5,690 bases of DNA, taken from positions 1 to 5,690 of the forward strand of contig JAGRHX010000886.1 in the NCBI GenBank assembly GCA_020444775.1. Direction: 5' to 3'. This document shows, in pieces, positions 1-5,690 of the stretch (the first letter of the stretch is position 1; the number at the start of each line of letters is the position of its first letter). A program made the position numbers and the translations under genes. The notes beneath the pieces were generated by a model. It saw only the letters and a program-made list of their open reading frames with translations. It was not told where the DNA came from and made no database searches. This DNA is from Gammaproteobacteria bacterium. Its GTDB lineage: Bacteria > Pseudomonadota > Gammaproteobacteria > HK1.

Positions 1-2
1 AA

Positions 3-248
3 TGGCGCGATCAGGACCGCATCCATGGCGGTCAGAAAGCCCGCGAGGCTGGCATCCTGCCGCTGGTCGGCACCCCTGAGGTCATCTGCGAACGTATCGA
101 GACGCTACGGGGTCTGGGCATCAATTCCATCCGTGGCAACTTCGGCAAGGCCGGGCTGGACCAGGGCAAGATGCTGCGTTGTATGCACCTTTTCGCCGAG
201 GAGGTGATGCCACACTTCGCCGAGGCCGAGGCCCGTCGAAGCGCTTGA
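3..248 (+). CDS. LLM-class (luciferase-like) flavin-dependent monooxygenase, C-terminal part
   Basis: This is the last 81 codons of a gene entering from the left edge; the frame is open from base 3 to a TGA at 246-248. The translation carries GTPEVICERIETLRGLGIN, the usual signature near the C-terminus of bacterial-luciferase-like TIM-barrel monooxygenases (substrate-selecting helix after a G-T-P-E turn), and then a LFAEEVMPHF segment, the typical family ending. Such enzymes use reduced FMN or F420 and O2 to oxidise small organic substrates in the cytoplasm, with reduced flavin supplied by a separate reductase. The catalytic and most flavin-binding residues lie outside the window, so cofactor and substrate cannot be stated. 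The gene converges on a second, unrelated LLM remnant with only 21 bases between the stops. Family assignment is confident; function within the family is open. Confidence 0.85.
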   Translation, partial: WRDQDRIHGGQKAREAGILPLVGTPEVICERIETLRGLGINSIRGNFGKAGLDQGKMLRCMHLFAEEVMPHFAEAEARRSA

Positions 249-269
249 TCCGACACGCGACGACGCGCG

Positions 270-452
270 TCAACGGCCTGTACGGCTGGCCCTCAGCGCC
301 GGGATGAGTTCCCGGGCGATACGCGGGAAGTGGCCGCCGGCCTGCTCGCCACGCGAGGGATAGTAGAAGATGAACTCGTTGATGCCGGCCTCGACGTAAC
401 GGCCGACGAAGTCACTGAAGGCCTCGGAAGAGGACCAGGGACGAATCGCGCT
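270..452 (-). pseudogene. Start-less C-terminal remnant of a second LLM-class flavin-dependent oxidoreductase
   Basis: Read on the minus strand, the frame ending in TGA at 272-270 gives about 60 residues with clear LLM-family C-terminal features: IRPWSSSEAF, then DFVGRYVEAGINEFIFYYPS, then HFPRIARELIPALR. These match the end of the luciferase-like family (helix, FIFYYP strand, closing IA.E.IPAL helix). The frame stays open upstream only to a stop at 533-531 and holds no ATG, GTG or TTG between that stop and the LLM-like part, so it has no start of its own. The N-terminal three quarters of the protein are missing; that space is occupied by the 3' end of the MpaB-family gene in another frame. 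It differs clearly in sequence from the plus-strand LLM at 3-248, so it is not a simple duplicate. I read it as a decayed or rearranged gene end; a chimeric assembly is the alternative. Confidence 0.75.
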
Positions 453-460
453 CGAATCTT

Positions 461-1333
461 CTAGACAGACGGATCGCCGCCTCGCCCCGCATCCCGCTCC
501 CGCAGACGCCGTGGTCCGAGCGAGGCAATCTCATACCCGTTCGGATGCGTGCGATTGCGTCGGTCGGTGAAGAAGTTCGCTCGCCGTCGAGCCGGCAGCT
601 GAGCCACCATCTTGCCGCGCAGCTTCAGCAGGCCTTGCACACCGGGTGCGGGCCGGGCAAAGCCGAAGGCGTCCAGCATCTCCTCGTCCAACAGCGCGCG
701 AATGGCCTGGCGAACCATCGGTGCAAGCGCGCTCGGATACCAAGCTACGAACAGATCCAGGGTGGCCTGACCGACCCGTTGATTGGTCGGTGTGAACCTG
801 AAGTGCTTTTGCTCGTACTGGCGTGCCCAGCTTTGGAAGGACTCGTAGGATTCCGGAATGTCACGGATCCCCATTCGCGCCCCTACACCCCGCCAGAAGT
901 AGTAGTAGCCGAGTCGCTCCTGGGCACAAGTCGGCCGCCAGCCGAACCGGTCGATCCAGCGTATCGGCTCGAAAACGAAGGTCGACAACACGTACAGGTA
1001 GTCGTCGTTGTCGATGCGGAAATGCGCGTGGGCCCAGTTGATACGGGCGAGAGCCTCCGCTCCACGCCCGTTCTCGAATCCCCACTCACAGAGCTCCGCG
1101 ATCAGAATCGCGGTATCGTCGTATCGGCGCTGAGGATCCCTGTAGAACTCCCCGGTTGCATCCAGCAAGCGGGAAATGCTCGGCACGCAATACGTTCGAT
1201 ACAGAGCGAGCTCGAGGGCTCTGGTGGAGTCCCAACAGAATTCGTAACCGAACGACAGGTGGACGATACGCTGACAGTCCAGCTCGGGATCGAGTCGCTG
1301 GATCTCGTCGAGTCTGTCGCGTCGGCGTATCAC
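461..1333 (-). CDS. Oxygenase MpaB family protein (DUF2236), putative haem-dependent oxygenase
   Basis: This 290-residue protein has the MpaB/DUF2236 layout: a YEFCWDSTRALELAL segment (30-44), VPSIS (50-54), RYDDT (70-74), RINWAHAHFRI (97-107), YVLSTFVFEPIRWIDRFGWRP (114-134), an MGIRDIP.SYE block (154-164), HFRFTPTN.RVG.AT (177-191) and a final THPNGYEI segment. The family includes fungal MpaB, which cleaves a side-chain double bond, and bacterial rubber oxygenase Lcp, where Arg, Thr and His in the domain surround a b-type haem. Arg70, Thr74 and His102 or His104 are the likely equivalents. No signal peptide or membrane segment is evident, so it is probably cytoplasmic. The start is a GTG (1333-1331) with no convincing Shine-Dalgarno sequence, chosen because the upstream codons overlap the PEP-CTERM gene and do not resemble the family; it is uncertain. 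The gene begins 25 bases after the PEP-CTERM stop and is probably cotranscribed with it. The last 15 or so residues look non-conserved and may derive from a junction. Substrate unknown. Confidence 0.85.
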   Translation of the reverse strand: MIRRRDRLDEIQRLDPELDCQRIVHLSFGYEFCWDSTRALELALYRTYCVPSISRLLDATGEFYRDPQRRYDDTAILIAELCEWGFENGRGAEALARINWAHAHFRIDNDDYLYVLSTFVFEPIRWIDRFGWRPTCAQERLGYYYFWRGVGARMGIRDIPESYESFQSWARQYEQKHFRFTPTNQRVGQATLDLFVAWYPSALAPMVRQAIRALLDEEMLDAFGFARPAPGVQGLLKLRGKMVAQLPARRRANFFTDRRNRTHPNGYEIASLGPRRLRERDAGRGGDPSV

Positions 1334-1358
1334 CGCACGGCAACCCGCGGTCGGCCAA

Positions 1359-2000
1359 TCAGCGCCTGCGGCGCAACATCGTCAGCCCGGCCAGGCCCGA
1401 GAGCATCAGCAAAGCCGCGGGCGGCAGCGGCACCGGCGCGACGCTGAAGCCCAGCTCGGTGATATAGCCACGTGTCGCCGCCCCGGCGTTGCTGACCGAG
1501 AAGGTATACACCGCGCCGGCCTGCAAGCTCAGCGGACCATTGACGAATGGATCGGTCCCTGGCGCATCGCTGCCCAGAAAGCCACTGACCGAGAAGGCGT
1601 TGCCAATCGAGGCTACGTTCGGACCGATCACATCGAAGATGGGTGCGGTATTGAACTGCTGCGCCATGCCACTGAAGGTATCCAGGGTCACGTCCCGGCT
1701 CGCCATCAAGGTGAAGCTGCTGACCGAACCACCGCCGCCGCCGAAGTCCAGCTCGAAGGGTGCGCTGTCGAAACTGCCATCGCCCCAGGCGCCGACGCCC
1801 CTGAACTGACCCGATATACGCGCTATCGTGAAGGTCACATCGTCCACGGTCTCGCTGAAACCGATGATCGGCCCTATGGGCCCCTGGACAAAGGTCTCGT
1901 AGCTCACCGCGGAGAACTGGCCGTCGGTCAGGTTGATGGTCGCCGCCTGGAGCGGGCCTGCCAGACAGAGCAGGCCCGCGGCAAGGATCGTTTTCTTCAT
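1359..2000 (-). CDS. VPLPA-type PEP-CTERM sorting domain protein, exported
   Basis: This 213-residue protein begins with a clear signal peptide (MKK, hydrophobic core, likely cleavage near residue 19-20, LQA/A). It ends with a tripartite sorting signal: VPLPP at 190-194, a hydrophobic stretch at about 195-209 and four arginines at 210-213. This is the VPLPA variant of the PEP-CTERM signal, recognised by an exosortase that cleaves the protein at the inner membrane during surface delivery, often together with exopolysaccharide and biofilm genes. The mature part is acidic, rich in Gly, Ser, Thr and Phe, cysteine-free and probably beta-rich, with a five-glycine run at 87-91. The middle is not a domain I recognise. 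No exosortase gene lies in the window, so it must be elsewhere. The ATG fits the signal peptide; a GAGA about eight bases upstream is the only ribosome-site candidate. The MpaB-family gene follows 25 bases downstream. The sorting call is strong; a role is not visible. Confidence 0.9.
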   Translation of the reverse strand: MKKTILAAGLLCLAGPLQAATINLTDGQFSAVSYETFVQGPIGPIIGFSETVDDVTFTIARISGQFRGVGAWGDGSFDSAPFELDFGGGGGSVSSFTLMASRDVTLDTFSGMAQQFNTAPIFDVIGPNVASIGNAFSVSGFLGSDAPGTDPFVNGPLSLQAGAVYTFSVSNAGAATRGYITELGFSVAPVPLPPAALLMLSGLAGLTMLRRRR

Positions 2001-2247
2001 GTCGTGTTCTCGAGCCGTCTCGGGATCGTCGGGTTACTTCGACCGCAGCAAGAACACCAGCCATGTTGACGGTAAGCGTCCGAGTCGCGCGATCAATCAC
2101 ATCCGGGGGCCAGCGCAAAGACCACCTGGCAACCGGATGCGAGAGACTGCTACAAGCCGGTGCCGCACGTCGATCCCAAAGCTGTGACGGTTTCGAGCTT
2201 TTCACACGAACCATGAACCAAACGCCTGTTCGATGCCAGGTAGCGAC
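2001..2247. other. Intergenic region between the dehydrogenase stop and the PEP-CTERM start
   Basis: These 247 bases are the longest non-coding gap in the window. They should hold the 3' end of the dehydrogenase transcript and the leader of the PEP-CTERM gene, both on the minus strand. I found no convincing sigma-70 promoter, no correctly spaced sigma-54 -24/-12 pair and no GC-rich hairpin followed by a T-run. The only structure is a weak set of inverted repeats at 2178-2206. An open frame of the overlapping minus strand runs through here but resembles nothing known. Confidence 0.6.
2178..2206. repeat. Short overlapping inverted repeats, possible weak terminator or operator
   Basis: AAAGCT at 2178-2183 and AGCTTT at 2196-2201 form a perfect 6-bp inverted repeat with a 12-base loop. 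TGTGA at 2183-2187 and TCACA at 2202-2206 form a second, mutually exclusive 5-bp pair with a 14-base spacer. The site is about 45-70 bases past the dehydrogenase stop. The stem is AT-rich and no T-run follows it, so a terminator role is doubtful. The 14-base spacer does not fit a CRP site, which needs six. Confidence 0.25.
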
Positions 2248-3753
2248 TCAACTCGGTGTATGAATCGGCAATCCCAACAGCGCCCGACGCTTCAGCCACT
2301 GGGTCGGCCGATAGCGATCCTCGCCGGTGATGGCCTGCAGGCGCTCGAGGATTCGCAGGCACCGCTGCGGCCCCAGATCGGCCGCCAGCTCGAGCGGACC
2401 ATGGGGGTAGTTCAGACCGAGCTTCATGGCGAGATCGATGTCCTCGGGCGTTGCCAACGCGACCTCGGCCATGTAGCAGCCCAGATTGGCGATCATTGCC
2501 GCCATGCGTTGGGCAATGAATCCGGGGCTGTCCTTGATGGCGGTGACGGCGCGACCGGCCGCGACCATCGCCGCGGCAACCGCGTCGCGTGACGCCGGAT
2601 CCGCGCCCGGCGCGGTCATGATGGTCAGACGTCTGGACGGATCGCAGGACAGGTCCACGCACACCAATCGCCGGTGGTCCGCGCCGGTGCGGACCGCGGT
2701 ATGCGTCGCGTCGTCGCCGAACGGCGCGGCGAGGATCGGACAGCGGCCGTCGTCGTCGCCAATCGTGATGCCAAGCTGCTGACACAAGCTCGCGAGCGCA
2801 TCGTCCGCCTCTGCCAGCGCGACCCGGGTAGCCGGCGCGGCATCGCTCAGGTGGTCGGCCGACGGCGCATCGACCATCTTGCCATCCGCATAGCGGTACC
2901 ATCCGCTGCCGGTCTTACGACCAAACTGACCGGAGTTGAACATCGCCTCATGGTTGGGCGCGGTCTTGATCCGTGGGTCCTGCATGTAGCCGTCGTAGAT
3001 GATGCCGCTGGCCGGGAAGTTGATGTCTATGCCGGTCAGGTCCATGAGCTCGAAAGGCCCCATGCGGAAATGCCGGCACTCCTTCATCACCGCATCGATC
3101 TGCTCGGGCCGGGCGACATCCTCGTGGGCAATGCGCAGAGCCTCGGTGGTAAACGCACGACCGCCCATGTTGACCAGGAAGCCGGGCATGTCGGCGACGG
3201 TGACGGGCACCCGGGTCATGCGCTTGCCGAGCTCCACCAGCGCCGCGACCGTCGCCTCGGAGGTCTCGGCGGCGCGGATCACCTCGACCAGCTTCATCAA
3301 CGGCACCGGATTGAAGAAGTGCATGCCGGCGACCCGGTCACGTTGTTTGCAGTTGCGCGCGATCGAGGCGATCGGTATCGACGAGGTGTTGGAGGCGATG
3401 ATGCAATCCTTGGAGACGATATCCTCGATCTGCTGGAAGACCTCGGCCTTGACCTCGTAGCTCTCGAATACGGCCTCGATCACCGCATCACATGCCGCCA
3501 GCGCGCCGATCTCATCGGCGGACTGAAGTCTGCTCTTCGCGCTCGTGGCGTCCTCCTCACCGATCCGCCCCTTCTCCACCAGCCGGTCGATGCGCTTGCC
3601 GATCTGCGCTGCCGCCTCCGCCGCACCGCCGGGTCGGGTGTCGAACAACAAGGTCGTCACCCCGCCTTGCACGGCGACCTGGGCGATGCCCTGGCCCATG
3701 GCCCCTGCACCAACAACGGCAATCGTGTAGTCAGCCGCGCTTACCGGTTTCAT
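2248..3753 (-). CDS. 3-hydroxyacyl-CoA dehydrogenase, long (about 500-residue) type
   Basis: This 501-residue NAD-dependent enzyme should oxidise an L-3-hydroxyacyl-CoA to the 3-ketoacyl-CoA, the third step of beta-oxidation or of the phenylacetate-type ring-cleavage route. The Rossmann domain begins with GAGAMGQGIAQ (15-25) and Asp38 ends the second strand, fitting NAD. The catalytic set matches the short-chain HAD pattern and spacing: Ser124 in SNTSS, His145 in GMHFFNPVP, Glu157 and Asn195 in PGFLVN. A first C-terminal dimerisation domain spans about 190-288, ending in GRKTGSGWYRY. A divergent linker follows, then a second copy of that domain at about 408-501 (DSPGF, HGPLELAADLG, RYRPTQWL). 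This layout and length fit the PaaC/PaaH-like long dehydrogenases, but I do not assign a symbol because no paa neighbours are present. The ATG is backed by a strong ribosome site. There is no hydratase domain, so it is not a FadB-type multifunctional protein. Confidence 0.93.
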   Translation of the reverse strand: MKPVSAADYTIAVVGAGAMGQGIAQVAVQGGVTTLLFDTRPGGAAEAAAQIGKRIDRLVEKGRIGEEDATSAKSRLQSADEIGALAACDAVIEAVFESYEVKAEVFQQIEDIVSKDCIIASNTSSIPIASIARNCKQRDRVAGMHFFNPVPLMKLVEVIRAAETSEATVAALVELGKRMTRVPVTVADMPGFLVNMGGRAFTTEALRIAHEDVARPEQIDAVMKECRHFRMGPFELMDLTGIDINFPASGIIYDGYMQDPRIKTAPNHEAMFNSGQFGRKTGSGWYRYADGKMVDAPSADHLSDAAPATRVALAEADDALASLCQQLGITIGDDDGRCPILAAPFGDDATHTAVRTGADHRRLVCVDLSCDPSRRLTIMTAPGADPASRDAVAAAMVAAGRAVTAIKDSPGFIAQRMAAMIANLGCYMAEVALATPEDIDLAMKLGLNYPHGPLELAADLGPQRCLRILERLQAITGEDRYRPTQWLKRRALLGLPIHTPS

Positions 3754-3757
3754 GACG

Positions 3758-3765
3758 CTCCCCCC
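3758..3765 (-). promoter_or_regulatory. Strong Shine-Dalgarno sequence of the 3-hydroxyacyl-CoA dehydrogenase gene
   Basis: On the minus strand GGGGGGAG lies four bases before the ATG at 3753-3751. It is the clearest ribosome site in the window and supports that start. It also suggests this gene is translated independently of the fusion gene upstream, unlike the coupled VOC/fusion pair. Confidence 0.65.
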
Positions 3766-3784
3766 ATCTGTGACTGAGCAATTG

Positions 3785-3809
3785 GATCATTGACGACTTG
3801 ATCATTGAC
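3785..3809. repeat. Tandem 10-bp direct repeat upstream of the dehydrogenase, possible operator
   Basis: GATCATTGAC occurs at 3785-3794 and again, identically, at 3800-3809, a period of 15 bases; the four bases before each copy match at two positions. Both copies lie in the 98-base gap between the fusion gene stop and the dehydrogenase ATG, 32-56 bases upstream of that ATG. The position suits a transcription-factor site or a promoter-proximal element. It matches no operator consensus I know, and no clear minus-strand -35/-10 pair is seen beside it. Confidence 0.5.
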
Positions 3810-3851
3810 ATGGCCGCGGAGCGTAGCAGGCCAGCCGATGCAGCGCACCGC

Positions 3852-5456
3852 TCAGCCAAACGACTCACCGCGGATCCGCGCATCGTCGACGCCGATCGCT
3901 TCGAGCCAGCCGGTGACGTCGGCGACGAAGGCCTGTGGGCCGCACAGATAGGCCTCGAAGTCAGCCTCTGGCAGCAGTGCGCGCAGCGCCGTCGCCTCCA
4001 GTCGGCCCCGGGTGTCAAAGTCGACGCCCGCTCGATCGCCGCTCTCGGGCTGACTATAGAACACGTGCAGGCGCGCCCCGACACCGCGAGCCAGCGCCCG
4101 GATCTCATCCGCGAGCGGAGCCTGGCGACCGTTACGAGCCGCCAGTATCACGGTCACGAAGCGGCCGCTGCCGGCCGCCTCGGCCAGCAGGCTGAGCAGC
4201 GGTGTGACACCGATTCCGGCCCCCACCAGGACCAGCGGCTCACGCATATCGGTGAGCACGAAGTCGCCCACGGGCAGCCCGGCCCGCAGCACCGCACCCT
4301 CGGCGATCGAGTCGTGCAGGAACGTGGAGACTCGTCCGTGCGGCTCGCGTTTCACGCTGATTCGCCAGCGCCGTTCCGAGGGGATCGACGACAACGAATA
4401 GGTACGGGTCTGCTGGCCGCCCGCGACCGGCACCTGCACGGGTAGGTGTTGTCCCGCGCGGAACGGTGGTAACCGCGAGCCGTCCGCGTTCACCAGCCAC
4501 AACGAGCGTACCGCTTCGCTGGTCTGGCTGATCTCGTCGACACGCAGCTCGAGCCGAGGCTCGGCATGCCAGCGCAACGGCAGCCCTCCCCGCAGCTCGT
4601 TCACGGCCTCGAGGCGCAATTTCACCAGTCGCTGCGCGTCCGGCCAAACGCGTCGGTCGGGCATCCAGTCTATCTCGGCGCGCCCGGTCAGCTGCAGCAG
4701 GCTACCGGTTTCGAAGTCGATGAACAGCATGCCAAGGCGAGGGTCCATGACGAGATTACCGATGCTGTTGTAGTGGTTGTTGCCGGCGTAGTCCGGCCAG
4801 ACCAGGGTCTGTGCATCGAGCACCTCAATGAAACCCGCGGCACCGCCGCGATGTGAGGCGTCCATGCCAAACGCGGGATCCTCACCGTCGCCGCGATAGC
4901 CGGTGGCGAGAAAGCAGGTGTCCGCCCCGGTTACCCAACGACGCTGGCGATCATCCAAGCGGTCGCCGGCCCGTGACCGCGGCGCTTGCGTCGCCGCGAT
5001 CCGTCGCCACTGCCGCGGCTGGATGTGCTGCGGGCAGTTGCCAAAACTCTGCTCGATGCGCAACGTCGCGCCGACGTCGGAAAGCTCACCGATGCGCCCA
5101 TTGACCCGATTCCGCCTGCGGCTGTGCAGCTCGATGCCGAGCACGCCGACGTCGCACCCGGTGACCAGGGCCTGCGCCAACGCATCCCCGGGCAACGGTC
5201 GGGCGCGCAGCTCGAGGCTGTAAGGATCGGGAGACCTCGTCACCCCATCCGGATTGACCAGCACGGTGGCCCACGGTCGCATCTGCTGGTCGCGCGCGGC
5301 GACCACCACGAAGGGCAGCTGTCGGTAGAACTCTCGATGCTGCTCGGGCATGTAGTCGCGCACCACCCGGCGCGCGAACGGCTCGATGCGCTCACGCACC
5401 CCCATGCGCCCCTGCACCAGCGACTCACCGGCATGAAAGGGAGTGGCATCAGCCAT
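3852..5456 (-). CDS. Split-barrel (PNPOx-like) / FAD-NAD(P)H ferredoxin-reductase-like fusion flavoprotein
   Basis: This 534-residue protein has two flavin modules. Residues about 40-290 form the pyridoxamine-phosphate-oxidase-like split barrel in two halves: LPFVVVAARD to RRRNRVNGRI (47-122) and DTCFLATGYRGDG to LLQLTGRAEI (179-262), the latter with DASHRGG (199-205) and a WPDY.GN..YNS.GNL stretch (220-235). Residues about 300-534 form a ferredoxin/flavohaemoglobin reductase module: RTYSLS (351-356) for FAD, GRVSTFL (374-380) for the flavin phosphates, GAGIGVTP (412-419) and CGP (505-507) for NAD(P)H. Many proteins with this architecture continue into a C-terminal 2Fe-2S ferredoxin domain; this one stops right after the reductase end, so its electron acceptor must be separate or be the split-barrel flavin. 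The ATG lies one base after the VOC stop (TGA-G-ATG) with no good ribosome site, pointing to translational coupling. It probably passes electrons from NAD(P)H to a flavin or partner oxygenase; the substrate is unknown. Confidence 0.88.
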   Translation of the reverse strand: MADATPFHAGESLVQGRMGVRERIEPFARRVVRDYMPEQHREFYRQLPFVVVAARDQQMRPWATVLVNPDGVTRSPDPYSLELRARPLPGDALAQALVTGCDVGVLGIELHSRRRNRVNGRIGELSDVGATLRIEQSFGNCPQHIQPRQWRRIAATQAPRSRAGDRLDDRQRRWVTGADTCFLATGYRGDGEDPAFGMDASHRGGAAGFIEVLDAQTLVWPDYAGNNHYNSIGNLVMDPRLGMLFIDFETGSLLQLTGRAEIDWMPDRRVWPDAQRLVKLRLEAVNELRGGLPLRWHAEPRLELRVDEISQTSEAVRSLWLVNADGSRLPPFRAGQHLPVQVPVAGGQQTRTYSLSSIPSERRWRISVKREPHGRVSTFLHDSIAEGAVLRAGLPVGDFVLTDMREPLVLVGAGIGVTPLLSLLAEAAGSGRFVTVILAARNGRQAPLADEIRALARGVGARLHVFYSQPESGDRAGVDFDTRGRLEATALRALLPEADFEAYLCGPQAFVADVTGWLEAIGVDDARIRGESFG

Positions 5457-5457
5457 C

Positions 5458-5690
5458 TCATTGAGCCTGCACGGGCTGGATGAACTCGACGCGCACGCCG
5501 CCCGGTATTGCGCACATCATGTGCCGGGTCTCGCCGCCGCCGAGTGGCTCGGGGGCGAACTCGACGTCCACGCCGGGGGCCTTCGCAAGCCGCGCCGCAA
5601 TGCTGTCCAGGTCGTCCACGCGCAGGGCAAGGTGATGTAGCCCCACCTGCGTGCGCCGGTCGAAGGCCGCGGCACCGGGCTCGGTCTGCC
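5458..5690 (-). CDS. VOC (glyoxalase/bleomycin-resistance fold) family protein, C-terminal part
   Basis: The last 76 residues of a gene running in from the right edge are visible, ending in TGA at 5460-5458. The part after FDRRTQVG is one full beta-alpha-beta-beta-beta module of the VOC fold: LHHLALRVDDLDSIAARL, then ARHMM-like residues (ETRHMMCAIPGG) and a closing VRVEFIQP strand. The His of LHHLAL and the Glu of VEF sit where this superfamily binds its divalent metal. Family members include glyoxalase I, extradiol dioxygenases, epimerases and resistance proteins; a single closing module suggests a short protein of about 130-150 residues, but the N-terminus is outside. A GTG at 5646-5644 lies within this conserved frame and is an internal codon, because family-like sequence continues upstream of it to the edge. 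It is coupled to the flavoprotein fusion downstream, so both probably act in one catabolic or detoxification step. Confidence 0.85.
   Translation of the reverse strand, partial: QTEPGAAAFDRRTQVGLHHLALRVDDLDSIAARLAKAPGVDVEFAPEPLGGGETRHMMCAIPGGVRVEFIQPVQAQ

Noticed and set aside
262..271. Perfect 10-bp palindrome GACGCGCGTC between the convergent LLM gene ends
   Set aside because: Very short, without loop or T-run, and GC-rich palindromes of this size are common in such DNA; not supported as a terminator.
545..1447. 300-codon plus-strand open frame opposite the MpaB gene
   Set aside because: It is the antisense shadow of a conserved gene in GC-rich DNA; its translation shows no family features, and it runs on into the PEP-CTERM 3' end.
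2110..2175. Sigma-54 promoter for the PEP-CTERM gene, looked for because such genes can be sigma-54 controlled
   Set aside because: The nearest matches (a GGCAC followed by CTTGT; a GGTGG followed by TTTGCGC) have the wrong spacing or lack a consensus half.
1330..2214. 294-codon minus-strand frame overlapping the PEP-CTERM gene
   Set aside because: It is Arg/Gly/Gln-rich low-complexity translation in another frame of the PEP-CTERM gene, which has both a signal peptide and a sorting signal.
2674..3777. 367-codon plus-strand open frame opposite the dehydrogenase
   Set aside because: Rich in His, Arg and Asp-Leu repeats typical of antisense translation; the minus strand has an intact catalytic enzyme with a strong ribosome site.
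3805..3810. Perfect sigma-70 -35 hexamer TTGACA on the plus strand
   Set aside because: No -10 element at 16-18 bases follows, and the only downstream genes are on the opposite strand; it is part of the direct repeat.
3798..4445. 215-codon plus-strand open frame under the fusion flavoprotein
   Set aside because: Its translation has no recognisable domain, and the opposite strand encodes conserved NAD- and FAD-binding motifs over the same bases.
5458..5646. A 62-residue stand-alone VOC protein starting at a GTG
   Set aside because: Too short for a VOC protein; the same frame continues upstream with family-like residues (FDRRTQ) to the window edge, so the GTG is internal.

Overview
The window is GC-rich, densely coded DNA that looks like a proteobacterial chromosome, most likely from an environmental gammaproteobacterium or a relative. 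This guess rests on composition, a VPLPA-type PEP-CTERM protein and lipid/xenobiotic-type catabolic genes. No marker gene fixes the taxon. No tRNA, rRNA, insertion sequence or CRISPR array is visible.

Layout from left to right. (1) The 3' end of a plus-strand luciferase-like flavin monooxygenase (LLM family) enters from the left edge and stops at 248. (2) Tail to tail with it, on the minus strand at 270-452, is a start-less C-terminal remnant of a second, different LLM oxidoreductase. (3) The rest is minus-strand. In transcription order it holds the C-terminal part of a VOC (glyoxalase-fold) protein running off the right edge (5458-5690); a split-barrel/ferredoxin-reductase fusion flavoprotein (3852-5456), one base after the VOC stop; a 501-residue 3-hydroxyacyl-CoA dehydrogenase (2248-3753); a small exported PEP-CTERM protein (1359-2000); and an MpaB/DUF2236-family putative haem oxygenase (461-1333) 25 bases after it.

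The VOC and fusion genes are almost certainly one coupled transcription unit. The dehydrogenase follows after 98 bases that carry a tandem 10-bp direct repeat and a strong ribosome binding site, so it may have its own control. The PEP-CTERM/MpaB pair follows a further 247-base gap and ends where the LLM remnant begins, which suggests that pair was placed here by a rearrangement that destroyed the second LLM gene.

Functionally, LLM monooxygenase, VOC protein, flavin reductase-like fusion and hydroxyacyl-CoA dehydrogenase fit an oxidative catabolic region for a lipid, terpenoid, steroid or aromatic compound. The substrate cannot be read from the sequence. The most unusual points are the LLM remnant, the pairing of a PEP-CTERM protein with an MpaB oxygenase, and the direct repeat upstream of the dehydrogenase.
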